Assembly (NCBI RefSeq): GCF_002266425.1
Contig: NZ_NPMN01000008.1
Span: 62,001-126,000, forward strand
DNA length: 64,000 nucleotides
Reading direction: 5' to 3'
Origin: Tissierella sp. P1
Lineage (GTDB): Bacteria; Bacillota; Clostridia; Tissierellales; Tissierellaceae
The first letter of the stretch is position 1. Every line of letters begins with the position of its first letter. Shown one piece after another: positions 32,432 to 41,296 of this stretch. Under the pieces are notes generated by a model. It was not told where the DNA came from. It did not search any database and worked only from the letters and a program-made list of their open reading frames with translations. The position numbers and the translations under genes are program-made.

Positions 32432-33484
32432 ATGAATATAATTGAACTTGTGAACATAGCTACTTCTAAAAAGGCATCTGACATTCATATAACAGTCGGA
32501 ATGCCTCCTGTTTTAAGAATAAATGGTCAGCTGATAAACTTTGGCGAAGAAAAATTAAGACCAGACGATACAAAAACTTTAGTTTATGAAACTTTGAATG
32601 AGCATTTAATAAAAGAATTAGAAGAAAATGGTGAAGTAGACACTTCCTTTTCTAGTCCAGGAATAGGTAGATATAGAGTAAATGCATATAAGCAAAGAGG
32701 ATCCTATGGTATGGCATTAAGAATAATTCCGTTAGAAATACCTAACATAGATGACTTGGGACTTCCGCCAGTGGTAAAAGATTTAGCTAGATTACCTCGT
32801 GGACTTATTTTGGTTACTGGCCCTACAGGAAGTGGAAAATCCACAACCTTAGCTACTATGATAAATCAAATAAATAATGAAAGAAAATGCCACATATTGA
32901 CTCTTGAAGATCCTATAGAATATTTACATAAACATAATAAAAGTATAGTAAATCAGAGAGAAATAGGTACGGATTCTAAATCCTTTGCATCAAGTCTTAG
33001 GGCTGCTTTAAGGCAAGATCCAGATGTTATATTAGTTGGAGAAATGAGAGACTTAGAGACGATATCTATAGCGCTTACTGCAGCTGAAACAGGTCATCTT
33101 GTGTTATCAACTTTGCACACCAATGGAGCTGCAAAGACTATAGATAGGATAATAGACGTGTTTCCACCACATCAGCAGCAGCAAGTGAGAGTACAGTTCT
33201 CATCGGCTATTCAGGCAATAATATCTCAGCAATTATTGCCAAAGACAGATGAATCTGGAAGGGTAGCTGCCTTTGAAATAATGGTAGCAACATCAGCCAT
33301 AAGAAATTTAATTCGAGAAGATAAGATTCATCAAATAGATACAGCGATACAAACAGGAGCAAAATATCAGATGCAACCTATGGATTCGTCATTACTTGAG
33401 CTCTATAAAAGAGGATTAATATCTAAGGATATAGCTTTAATGCAGGCGATAAATCAAGAAAATATTAGAAAATATATTATTTAG
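32432..33484 (+). CDS. pilT: Type IV pilus retraction ATPase
   Basis: A 350-residue PilT, the usual length. Key motifs: SKKASDIHITVGMPPVLRIN (N-terminal PAS-like domain), Walker A GPTGSGKSTT (about residues 129-138), LEDPIEYLHKHNKSIVNQRE, Walker B DPDVILVGEMRDLETI and the AIRNLIREDKIHQ signature (about 290-302), which is diagnostic of retraction ATPases. It drives pilus disassembly for twitching. Eleven bases separate it from pilB, with SD GGGGGACA, so it is co-translated. Confidence 0.96.
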   Translation: MNIIELVNIATSKKASDIHITVGMPPVLRINGQLINFGEEKLRPDDTKTLVYETLNEHLIKELEENGEVDTSFSSPGIGRYRVNAYKQRGSYGMALRIIPLEIPNIDDLGLPPVVKDLARLPRGLILVTGPTGSGKSTTLATMINQINNERKCHILTLEDPIEYLHKHNKSIVNQREIGTDSKSFASSLRAALRQDPDVILVGEMRDLETISIALTAAETGHLVLSTLHTNGAAKTIDRIIDVFPPHQQQQVRVQFSSAIQAIISQQLLPKTDESGRVAAFEIMVATSAIRNLIREDKIHQIDTAIQTGAKYQMQPMDSSLLELYKRGLISKDIALMQAINQENIRKYII

Positions 33485-33495
33485 GATGTGACCCT

Positions 33496-34698
33496 ATGAT
33501 ATATAGGTATAAAGCAGTATCTCAAGATGGAGAAATGATAGAAGGGTATTTTGAAGGAAGTGAGAAGTCGGATGTATTAGCAATGCTAAAGGGAAATAAC
33601 TATCTGACGGTTTCAATAGAGAAGGATATAGAGGCGGAAGCGCAGATAGATATCTTTTCTAGCAAAGTTAAAAAGAAAGATTTAGCAGTATTTTGCAGAC
33701 AATTTTATACAATGTTAGATGCAGGTATAGGCATAGTAAAATGTATAGAAATATTAGAGAAACAATCTGAAAATAAAAATTTAGTTAAGGCATTAGGAGC
33801 ATTATATGAAAATGTTCAGAAAGGGTTTACCTTATCTGAAGGAATGAAAAAACATCCCAAGGTATTTCCAGCACTCCTTATAAATATGATTGAAGCAGGA
33901 GAAGTCAGTGGAAACTTAGATACAATAATGGAAAGAATGGCGGTACATTTTGAGAAGGAAAACAAATTGGAAAACAAAATTAAATCAGCGTTAATATATC
34001 CAATAGCATTAGCAGTAGTTTCGATTGCAGTGGTTATATTCTTATTAGTAGCTGTTATGCCGACTTTCATAGGTATGTTTGAATCTAGCGGACAAGCATT
34101 ACCAGTTCCTACACAGGTTTTACTCAATATAAGTAATTGGCTAACAAATTTCTGGTATATATTTATAGTAATAGTCGTGGGAATGATAGCAGGATTTGGC
34201 ACTTTTAGGCAAACACCTATTGGCAGGAATTTTTTAGATACATTAAAGCTCAAAATCCCAATAGTAAAAGATACAAATGTAAAAATAATTACATCAAGAT
34301 TTACAAGGACTTTATCAACTCTAATATCTAGTGGTATTCCTTTACTTCAATCCATAGATGTGGTAGCCAAAGTAGTAGGAAATAAAGTAGTACATGATAG
34401 ATTAGCAATAGCAGCTGAAAATGTAAGAAAAGGAGTTGCTTTGTCTAGAGCAATTAACGAAATGGGAGTATTTCCGCCAATGGTAGATTCCATGATAAAA
34501 ATAGGAGAAGAATCAGGTTCTCTTGATGATATATTATACAAAACAGCAGATTTCTACGATGATGAAGTAGAAGTAGCTTTACAAAGAATGACTAGCCTGA
34601 TGGAACCTCTTATGTTAGTTGTTATGGCAGTGGTCATTGGGTTTATAGTTATAGCTATGGCAATGCCGATGTTTGATATGGTGAATACTATACAGTAA
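33496..34698 (+). CDS. pilC: Type IV pilus inner-membrane platform protein
   Basis: A 400-residue GspF/PilC protein. Two repeated cytoplasmic GspF domains (about residues 66-190 and 270-395), each followed by transmembrane helices (about 168-195, 218-240, 370-395). Motifs FCRQFYTMLDAGIGIVKCIE and FTRTLSTLISSGIPLLQSID mark the two repeats. It couples the ATPases to pilin insertion. Last gene before a promoter and riboswitch; no terminator is visible directly after it, so the later genes may also receive read-through. Confidence 0.95.
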   Translation: MIYRYKAVSQDGEMIEGYFEGSEKSDVLAMLKGNNYLTVSIEKDIEAEAQIDIFSSKVKKKDLAVFCRQFYTMLDAGIGIVKCIEILEKQSENKNLVKALGALYENVQKGFTLSEGMKKHPKVFPALLINMIEAGEVSGNLDTIMERMAVHFEKENKLENKIKSALIYPIALAVVSIAVVIFLLVAVMPTFIGMFESSGQALPVPTQVLLNISNWLTNFWYIFIVIVVGMIAGFGTFRQTPIGRNFLDTLKLKIPIVKDTNVKIITSRFTRTLSTLISSGIPLLQSIDVVAKVVGNKVVHDRLAIAAENVRKGVALSRAINEMGVFPPMVDSMIKIGEESGSLDDILYKTADFYDDEVEVALQRMTSLMEPLMLVVMAVVIGFIVIAMAMPMFDMVNTIQ

Positions 34699-34754
34699 TA
34701 AATAATTGAAAATGAACAGTTCACAATTAAAACGAATTATTCATTTACCAAATA

Positions 34755-34781
34755 TTGACAATTAAAAGGGATTATTATAAT
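34755..34781 (+). promoter_or_regulatory. Sigma-A-type promoter before the c-di-GMP riboswitch
   Basis: A perfect -35 TTGACA (34755-34760) and a perfect -10 TATAAT (34776-34781) with a slightly short 15-base spacer; transcription would begin about 34788, just before the aptamer. Confidence 0.75.
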
Positions 34782-34805
34782 ATAAAATAAATTAAATTAT
34801 CGAAA

Positions 34806-34905
34806 AATGAATATTTCCTCGGCAAAGTTAAGGAAACTTAGCGACGCAAAGCTTGAGTCTAAGGTTATCCAATAGGATAATGATGATCGTTCAGCTGCAT
34901 AAATA
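34806..34905 (+). ncRNA. c-di-GMP-I (GEMM-I) riboswitch
   Basis: The aptamer shows CGGCAAAG, a P1b-type hairpin GTTAAG-GAAA-CTTAGC with GNRA tetraloop (34827-34842), the invariant GACGCAAAGC (34843-34852), TGAGTCTAAGG and a second hairpin TTATCC/GGATAA. Each is a hallmark of GEMM-I. It precedes pilA and a terminator. In C. difficile type IV pili are turned on by c-di-GMP through a riboswitch at the same place, so an ON switch is the likely behaviour here, not proven by sequence. Confidence 0.93.
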
Positions 34906-34930
34906 GTTGTATTATTTATGCAGCTTTTTT
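34892..34930 (+). terminator. Riboswitch-controlled terminator before pilA
   Basis: AGCTGCATAAATA pairs with TATTTATGCAGCT around GTTGTAT, followed by TTTTTTG. The 5' arm begins at the 3' edge of the aptamer, so aptamer folding and terminator folding can compete. Confidence 0.88.
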
Positions 34931-35120
34931 GTACGATAAAACTATTTTGATAAATTAAACTTGTAAATTTCTTTGTTTACAAATAAACAGAGTCTGCAGA
35001 TTTTAAATTGCGCATTGTGCACTGGGGATTGTGAATTGATAGAATGGTGGTGATTTAGGAAAGAGATCATTGTTGTAATTATATAATTATTTTTAAAATA
35101 AAAATTAAGGGGGAAAACAA
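34931..35120 (+). other. Long pilA 5' leader after the terminator
   Basis: About 190 bases without a gene. It includes a second possible hairpin region (TGCGCATTGTGCAC near 35012-35025) and ends with the pilA SD AAGGGGGAAAAC. It may contribute to mRNA stability; nothing specific is recognised. Confidence 0.4.
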
Positions 35121-35561
35121 ATGTTGAAATGGATTAACAAGAAAAGAAACAGAAAAGGATTTACATTGGTGGAGTTAGTGGTAGTTATTGCAATATTAGG
35201 GATATTGGCAGCTATAGCTGTACCTAAGTTGAGTAAGTCAAGAGAAAATGCAGCAATAGCAGCCCATAATGCTAATGTTAGAACACTTGAATCAGCTGCG
35301 ACATTAGCAGTATCTGAAGGTAGTGGAGCTATTGAATGGGGGAAAGAAGAAGGAGAAAATGATGATGGAACTAGAAAAGGATGGGAAAACTATCTTCAAT
35401 CATGGCCCGATATTCCAAATGGGTTAGTTGGCAAAGAATACGATGGAGAAGATGGAAAAGTTACTATTGGTAAAGATGATAAATATAAAGTTGAGATTAA
35501 AGATAATGGTGAAATAAAAGTAACACCACCAAAGGCAATAACTGACAAGAAGGTAGACTAA
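35121..35561 (+). CDS. pilA: Major type IV pilin
   Basis: A 146-residue prepilin: short basic leader (MLKWINKKRNRKG), cleavage after Gly13, then F-T-L-V-E-L-V-V-V-I-A-I with the conserved Glu at mature position 5 and a hydrophobic helix. The soluble part (about residues 50-146) is acidic and glycine-rich, with an IEWGKEEGENDDGTRKGWEN loop and no cysteines. First gene after the c-di-GMP riboswitch and with a strong SD, as expected for the most abundant subunit. Confidence 0.93.
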   Translation: MLKWINKKRNRKGFTLVELVVVIAILGILAAIAVPKLSKSRENAAIAAHNANVRTLESAATLAVSEGSGAIEWGKEEGENDDGTRKGWENYLQSWPDIPNGLVGKEYDGEDGKVTIGKDDKYKVEIKDNGEIKVTPPKAITDKKVD

Positions 35562-35637
35562 TATTTTTGAGCTAAGATACTAGGTGTCGACTGAATATTG
35601 TTGAATATTATATTAGGATATTACAAAGGAGAACATT

Positions 35638-35860
35638 ATGCAACTAATAATTCCACTATACGAGCTATTAATAGATTTATTTTTAAATGTATGTAATGTA
35701 GGCTACTAAGAAAAAAGCGTTGCTTTTCCTTCCTGTCGTTGTCCTAATTATAGTACAAGCTTAAAATGGTGTGACTTAGTACCAGTATCTAGATTTATAG
35801 AAAATACAAATATTGTAGGGAGATTTTCTCCCTACAGTGTCAAAATACTGTGCTATGTAA
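35638..35860 (+). pseudogene. pilD 5' fragment (relic copy)
   Basis: ATG CAA CTA ATA ATT aligns base by base with the start of pilD at 40483, and later blocks match (TTTTTAAATGTATGTAAT, GTTGTCCTAATTATAGTAC, TTAAAATGGTGTGACTTAG). Stops and small deletions interrupt it and similarity fades after about 35840. It sits between pilA and the next minor pilin. Confidence 0.8.
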
Positions 35861-35924
35861 CAAGATGTCTAAGGACATTTGGTTAGATAGTATAGATAAT
35901 ATAAATTGATTAAAAGGTGATAGG

Positions 35925-36380
35925 ATGAATTATATAAATAAGAACCTAAAAAGAGTTAAAGGTTTTGTATTGCCAGTAGTTCTAATGGTAATGGTAGTAT
36001 TATCAATTTTATTTATTTCGATTATAACAATCGCCCAATCAAATACTAAGCAAGTTACAACTCAAGAAGATAATTTAAGGGCATATTATTTAGCTAGATC
36101 AGGTATAGACATAGCATATGCGGCTTTAATGGAAGAAAAAGATGGTGATTTAAAGATATATAAGTTTATAAAAGATACGAAAGATACCTTGACTCATAAG
36201 AACCTTGCTTTACCTAATGAGATAGATCCTGTTGGATATGTGGATATAGAAATTTCGAAGGAAGATGATGAAATTAAAATTCGTGCTGCTGCTAAAACAG
36301 CAAAGGGATCTGGAACTTCATCTTTATCACTTTATATTGATAAGAATAATCTTAGTAGGACTAGATGGATAAAAGAATAA
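35925..36380 (+). CDS. PilX-like type IV pilus minor subunit
   Basis: 151 residues. The N-terminus KGFVLPVVLMVMVVLSILFI resembles PilX/GspK-type proteins: Gly-Phe cleavage site and a hydrophobic helix but no Glu5, which fits a pilus tip or initiation role. Next comes a characteristic RAYYLARSGIDIAYAAL segment (about residues 52-68). The soluble domain is small. SD AGGTGATAGG. It lies between the pilD relic and the von Willebrand pilin and is probably part of the initiating minor-pilin complex. Confidence 0.85.
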   Translation: MNYINKNLKRVKGFVLPVVLMVMVVLSILFISIITIAQSNTKQVTTQEDNLRAYYLARSGIDIAYAALMEEKDGDLKIYKFIKDTKDTLTHKNLALPNEIDPVGYVDIEISKEDDEIKIRAAAKTAKGSGTSSLSLYIDKNNLSRTRWIKE

Positions 36381-36402
36381 TATAAGGTCAAGAGGGATCT
36401 GC

Positions 36403-38007
36403 ATGAATAAAAGAAAAGGATTTACTTTAATAGAATTGATTATAGCAATAAGTATAGGACTTATGGTAATGGTTATTGCCTATAATATCTTATTTATAGG
36501 AATAAGAGGACATTCGAGTACATTTAGATCCTTTGAAAATCAAGCCGATATCAGATATGCCATTGAAACTACTAATAATGCCATAAGATTTTCAACAGTG
36601 GGGTTTATGGTAACTGAAGATGATTTCAAACCAGTCGTTGAGAATGGTGATATAAAAGGGTTAGTTAAACCTTGGAACTATATAGGGTTAGGGCCTGATA
36701 AAAAATCAATTGTACATTATAAATATGTATCCATTGATGGTAAAACGGGTTATTATAAGATGGATGTTCTAACCCATGGATTAGAAGATTTGATATATGA
36801 TTTGAAATTTACTAAACCGAGTGAAACTCAAGAAGATAAAATAATTAGATATATGCTTAAAGTCAGTAATAATAGGAAATCCGATACTATAGCTACCGAA
36901 GTTGAGGCTATTAATGCACTTCACATTATAGATTGGGGAGATGCAAAGAAGCCAGCCGTTGCATTAGCTTATAGAACAGAGGAGACACCTGAAATCTATA
37001 AAAGGCCTGTTGCTGCAATATCTATGGTACTAGATACATCAGGAAGTATGAATTGGGGCATGAATGGTGAAGGAACTACAACTACAGGGATAAATGGAAA
37101 TAACCCCGTTAGGTTAAGTCTTTTAAAGAATACATTAAATGATCCAAATGGAGGCTTGTTTTCTATATTTGAGGAATCTGATGTATATGTAAGTCTAGTC
37201 CCATTTTCTTATAATGCAAATATGCCACATAGTAACTATAACAGTAAAGATGTAAACAGAATAGATCTATCTAGTTTTTATAATGTTAAAGTCAATGATG
37301 AAAAAAATAAATTACAGACTATGGTCAATGCCTTAACTGCAGATGGTGCTACTAATACTGGAGACGGTATGAGGAGAGCATATTATCAATTAAAGAAATT
37401 TAATGAAAATAAAAGTAGTTATGGATTAAATTCTAAACAGCAAGTGAAGAGCTACATGGTAGTTCTTGTAGATGGTGTAACAACTGCAGGAAGTGCAAAT
37501 ATTAATATTAGAAGGAATGGTTATGGATACTTTGATAACTTTCTTACTAGTATGGAGGATCTAGGCATATTTTATACGAATAATAGAAATTTAAGTGGAT
37601 ATGGATGGTTAGCAGGCAAACATCCCAGTGGATATACTTATTATTTAACAAATCAAAAACATTCAGTAGGGAATGGAGTGTCTTTAGACATTACATATGG
37701 TGAACCATATGTACAAAAAATTGGAGAAATGATACAAGGTTCAAAGATTATAGATCAAGCCTTTATCATTGGATATTCAAATGCTAAGGACAGATATGGG
37801 AAATTCTATGAATTAGAAAGTGTGACAAACATAGCTAGATCTTTTGGAATAACTGTAGGAGATAATGAAGCAAATGAAAAGTTTATAAACAATGATTTTG
37901 TTTTTGTGGCAACAGATAGAGAAAGTTTAAGGGAAGCGTTTGAGAATATTGGTGGATATATTAATGAGGAATTATGGCAAATAGACGGTCCAAAGTTAAA
38001 ACCTTAG
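36403..38007 (+). CDS. Modular pilin with a C-terminal von Willebrand A domain
   Basis: A 534-residue protein with a class III-type start (MNKRKG-FTLIELIIAI, Glu at mature position 5) followed by a pilin-like part to about residue 200. A vWA domain follows: MIDAS DTSGS at residues 211-215, the Thr in DGATNTGDGMRRA (about 324-336) and an Asp in MVVLVDGVTTAG (about 354), so all three metal-binding loops are present. In Streptococcus sanguinis PilB has the same pilin-vWA design and binds host adhesive proteins from the pilus tip; here the ligand is unknown. It lies 22 bases after the PilX-like gene. Confidence 0.9.
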   Translation: MNKRKGFTLIELIIAISIGLMVMVIAYNILFIGIRGHSSTFRSFENQADIRYAIETTNNAIRFSTVGFMVTEDDFKPVVENGDIKGLVKPWNYIGLGPDKKSIVHYKYVSIDGKTGYYKMDVLTHGLEDLIYDLKFTKPSETQEDKIIRYMLKVSNNRKSDTIATEVEAINALHIIDWGDAKKPAVALAYRTEETPEIYKRPVAAISMVLDTSGSMNWGMNGEGTTTTGINGNNPVRLSLLKNTLNDPNGGLFSIFEESDVYVSLVPFSYNANMPHSNYNSKDVNRIDLSSFYNVKVNDEKNKLQTMVNALTADGATNTGDGMRRAYYQLKKFNENKSSYGLNSKQQVKSYMVVLVDGVTTAGSANINIRRNGYGYFDNFLTSMEDLGIFYTNNRNLSGYGWLAGKHPSGYTYYLTNQKHSVGNGVSLDITYGEPYVQKIGEMIQGSKIIDQAFIIGYSNAKDRYGKFYELESVTNIARSFGITVGDNEANEKFINNDFVFVATDRESLREAFENIGGYINEELWQIDGPKLKP

Positions 38008-38025
38008 TAGGGGGCTCGTACAGGA

Positions 38026-40437
38026 ATGATAAATAATAAAAGAAGTGGTCTCACACTTATTGAAGTTATTTTAGCAATGCTTATTTTATCTATACTCTTA
38101 ATCACCTATATTACTGCATTTGGTCAAGGTTCTATTATTGTAAATAAGGGAAAGGATATTACAAAAGATACCTTTAGTTATCAGGAAATAATGGAAAACC
38201 TTATAATTGATGTCAAACGAAATTTCATAGAAAATGATGAAGCTGAAGATTATAAGATTGAGATATTTACAGATTATGGGGATTATAAGACAGCTGTAGA
38301 TGTAAAAGAAATTAGAACAGACATAAGAGGCAATCGTCAGTATGTATCTTATGTAACTAACTATCAAATTAAAGAACCAGAATCACCTAAGATAGAGCCG
38401 TTTTCTGTAGGAGTTTACGATTCTGAGGGCAATAGAGTTTTTCCATGGTACGAGGATGATATTAGAATTAGAGCAAGTTATACGTTACAACCTACTCCAT
38501 TAATATTTGAAAATCGTATAAGATGGTATCGATCAAAGGAAGGAATTTCTAATCCGGTTTTTTCAAGTGACTATGATATGGTTTTTGAGGATATGCAAAA
38601 AGAACCAAATGCTATAAATTACACAAAGGAATTAATAAAAAGCAATAATTTATTATCAAAAAGGTTTTATTATTTTGAAGCTAGACCATATACCTTAGCT
38701 GGACGATTGGAGCATTTTAGAAATGAAGACCGTATATTGATTTTAAACAGAGCTGGCAGTGAGGAATGGCAGGATTTTCTAGAAGACATTTATTTCAATA
38801 GGGAGGCTGTAAAAATATTTGATAGAAATAGCGAAGAAATATACTTAGACATTATGCAAAATCCAGAACATCCTACCCTTAATTTAGAATGGTCTGATAA
38901 TAAAGATCCTCAAGGTGCATTGATAGCAATGAAGGTCCCAGATACTTATTCTAATACTAACTTTGAAACTAGAGTGAACTTCAGAATAGACCCTAAAGCA
39001 TCAGCAGAAGGAAGTGACTTATTAGGAATAGGTATTGGCTTAATAAATATTAATAATAGTGGAATTATGGTGAATCTTGATATATTCAATAGCTTAATAA
39101 GCATTAACCAAATTGAAAATGGAGTGTATAAAAAAGTAATTCAAAAAAATAGTTTAACAGACAGTTTAGGATTTGAAAATTTTATAAATGAAAATACAAA
39201 TAAATTTGATTGGGCTAAAGAATATACGTTGATTTTTCAATACTTAAAAAATAATAATAAAATAAAAATTAGACTAGAAGATAAAGAGGTTTCCAGTGAT
39301 TTCATTGAAATAGATTTACAAGGATATAATATTTTTCCAAACTATATTGGGTTTAAGTCCTATTCCGGTATGGACTATAAGCCAAATACAAAATATGAAA
39401 TAATAAATAAATATGATAGAAATTATTCATCTCATTTGTATGATGTAAGATTTAGTAAAATAAATCTTGATGATGAGTCTATTTTATTTATGTTTGGTGG
39501 AGGTTTGGATATTTCTGCTTCTAATATTATAGGGGAGAATAAAAGTATTTATTTCGATTCAAATCTCAATTTAGAAAATATAAAAAACAATGGACATATA
39601 AAAGTAAGTAACATATATGTAAAAGAAAACTTGGAATTTCCTAAAGGTTCACATGAGTTGGGATCTAGTGAAGAACCTGGAGAGATACATGTGAATGGAG
39701 ATTTTATTGAGAGTGGCAATAGGAATATTTATGGTGATTTATTTATTGGTGGCAATTTCATTTCTAAGAGTTCATCGTCTTCAATATATGGTAATCTTCA
39801 TGTGGGGAAAAATCTGACTTTATGGGATGGCAGTATGAATTTATATGGTGATATATTTGTTAATGGAAACTTTAAATTAAAAGATGCAAGAATTCATAGA
39901 AATGTTTACGTAAATGGCAATGTAGAATTAGGTTGGACACCTTGGTTGGGAAGTAATTCAAAAATTTACTATACAGGTACATTAACATATCCTAATAATT
40001 ATAATCAAGATATTTTAAATAGACTAATAAAAGTAAATGGTGTAGAAGAACCGAAAAAACCCACTATCCCTGAACCTAAGTATCCTACATTAAAAGAAGA
40101 TTCTTGGTATTTAAATAATGGATATGTATCAGGGGGGAAATTAAAAGACAATATTAAAATATATGCTAACTCTTATGTTCAAAGCAGTTGGACCCAAAGT
40201 GTAGAAGATATAATAATTGTAGCTAAAACAGGAGATATTAGAATAGAGAATTTTGGTGGAAGTACCATAAAAGGAATATTGTTTGCTCCAAATGGAAAGG
40301 TTTATCTAAATGGTGGAAGTTTTGAAGGTTTAATTATAGCAAAGAACGGAATAGATTATGTTCAAGGTGGAGGGAATATAACGATAAAAGATATTGATGA
40401 AATAATAAAAGATTCTAGCAATTATCCTTTTAAGTAA
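38026..40437 (+). CDS. Very large modular pilin with lectin-like and beta-helix domains
   Basis: An 803-residue protein. The N-terminus MINNKRSG-LTLIEVILAMLI is a prepilin signal with Glu5. Residues about 290-470 look like a concanavalin/LamG-type beta-sandwich (ALIAMKVPDTYSNTNFETRV, then GIGIGLININNSGI, IGFKSYSG). Residues about 480-680 form a bactofilin-like right-handed beta-helix (INGDFIESGNRNIYGDLFIG, GNLHVGKNLTLWDGSMNLYG) and a last repeat near the C-terminus (ILFAPNGKVYLNGGSFEGLI). It is likely a pilus-tip adhesin, analogous in layout to the lectin-type PilC of S. sanguinis. Domain limits are by eye. Confidence 0.82.
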   Translation: MINNKRSGLTLIEVILAMLILSILLITYITAFGQGSIIVNKGKDITKDTFSYQEIMENLIIDVKRNFIENDEAEDYKIEIFTDYGDYKTAVDVKEIRTDIRGNRQYVSYVTNYQIKEPESPKIEPFSVGVYDSEGNRVFPWYEDDIRIRASYTLQPTPLIFENRIRWYRSKEGISNPVFSSDYDMVFEDMQKEPNAINYTKELIKSNNLLSKRFYYFEARPYTLAGRLEHFRNEDRILILNRAGSEEWQDFLEDIYFNREAVKIFDRNSEEIYLDIMQNPEHPTLNLEWSDNKDPQGALIAMKVPDTYSNTNFETRVNFRIDPKASAEGSDLLGIGIGLININNSGIMVNLDIFNSLISINQIENGVYKKVIQKNSLTDSLGFENFINENTNKFDWAKEYTLIFQYLKNNNKIKIRLEDKEVSSDFIEIDLQGYNIFPNYIGFKSYSGMDYKPNTKYEIINKYDRNYSSHLYDVRFSKINLDDESILFMFGGGLDISASNIIGENKSIYFDSNLNLENIKNNGHIKVSNIYVKENLEFPKGSHELGSSEEPGEIHVNGDFIESGNRNIYGDLFIGGNFISKSSSSSIYGNLHVGKNLTLWDGSMNLYGDIFVNGNFKLKDARIHRNVYVNGNVELGWTPWLGSNSKIYYTGTLTYPNNYNQDILNRLIKVNGVEEPKKPTIPEPKYPTLKEDSWYLNNGYVSGGKLKDNIKIYANSYVQSSWTQSVEDIIIVAKTGDIRIENFGGSTIKGILFAPNGKVYLNGGSFEGLIIAKNGIDYVQGGGNITIKDIDEIIKDSSNYPFK

Positions 40438-40482
40438 TGATTTTAAATAATTATAAGTCTAGGACCAAAAAGGAGTATCATA

Positions 40483-41244
40483 ATGCAAATAATAATTCTT
40501 ATATATGGTTTAATAATAGGTTCATTTTTAAATGTATGTATATATAGGATACCAAAGGAGGAAAGCATTGTTTTTCCTTCCTCCCATTGTCCTAATTGTG
40601 GTACAAGCCTTAAATGGTGTGACTTGGTACCAGTATTTAGCTTTATAGTCCAAAGGGGGAAATGTAGATATTGCGGTGAAAAAATTTCCTTACAGTATCT
40701 TAGAATTGAACTATTAAATGCTATTATATATTTATTTATATATATACAATTTGGATTTACATTAAAGTTTTTTTTCTATACAGTTATTTTTTCTTTATTA
40801 ATCGTGATTACTGCAATTGATTTAGAGCACATGATAATACCAGATATTCTTATTATATTTATTTTAGCTTTATCTATAATTTATAAAATCTTAACATTTT
40901 TATTATATAATAATTCTCTTGATTTATTAAATAGTATTGGAGGACTAGTTTTAAGTGGTCTGCTATTTATTTTAATTATTATATTATCTAAAGGTGGGAT
41001 GGGAGAAGGAGATGTTACTTTAATAGCCTCACTAGGATTTATTTTAGGTATAAAAAAAATATTTCTTACAATTTTCTTATCATTTATATTTGGTGCAATT
41101 ATATCAATATTTTTATTGATTATAAAAATTAAAGATAGGAAAGATCCCATACCCTTTGGCCCATTTATTATTCTAGGATTTTCAATAGTGGTTTTTTGGG
41201 GGGAACAATTGATAAGTTGGTATAAGAACATTTTTTTCATTTAA
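40483..41244 (+). CDS. pilD: Prepilin peptidase/N-methyltransferase
   Basis: A 253-residue multipass aspartic protease. The N-terminal zinc-binding domain has the double CxxC (HCPNCG, KCRYCG, about residues 36-65) and the methyltransferase motif SFLNVCIYRIP (about 13-23). The catalytic Asp pair lies in AIDLEHMIIPD (about 109-119) and GMGEGDV (about 171-177). It cleaves prepilins after the conserved Gly and methylates the new N-terminus. SD AAAGGAGT. The fragment at 35638 is a second, dead copy of its 5' end. Confidence 0.95.
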   Translation: MQIIILIYGLIIGSFLNVCIYRIPKEESIVFPSSHCPNCGTSLKWCDLVPVFSFIVQRGKCRYCGEKISLQYLRIELLNAIIYLFIYIQFGFTLKFFFYTVIFSLLIVITAIDLEHMIIPDILIIFILALSIIYKILTFLLYNNSLDLLNSIGGLVLSGLLFILIIILSKGGMGEGDVTLIASLGFILGIKKIFLTIFLSFIFGAIISIFLLIIKIKDRKDPIPFGPFIILGFSIVVFWGEQLISWYKNIFFI

Positions 41245-41296
41245 TAAAATAAATACTATATTAATATTCTTATTAACATAAAAGGAGGCAATATAA

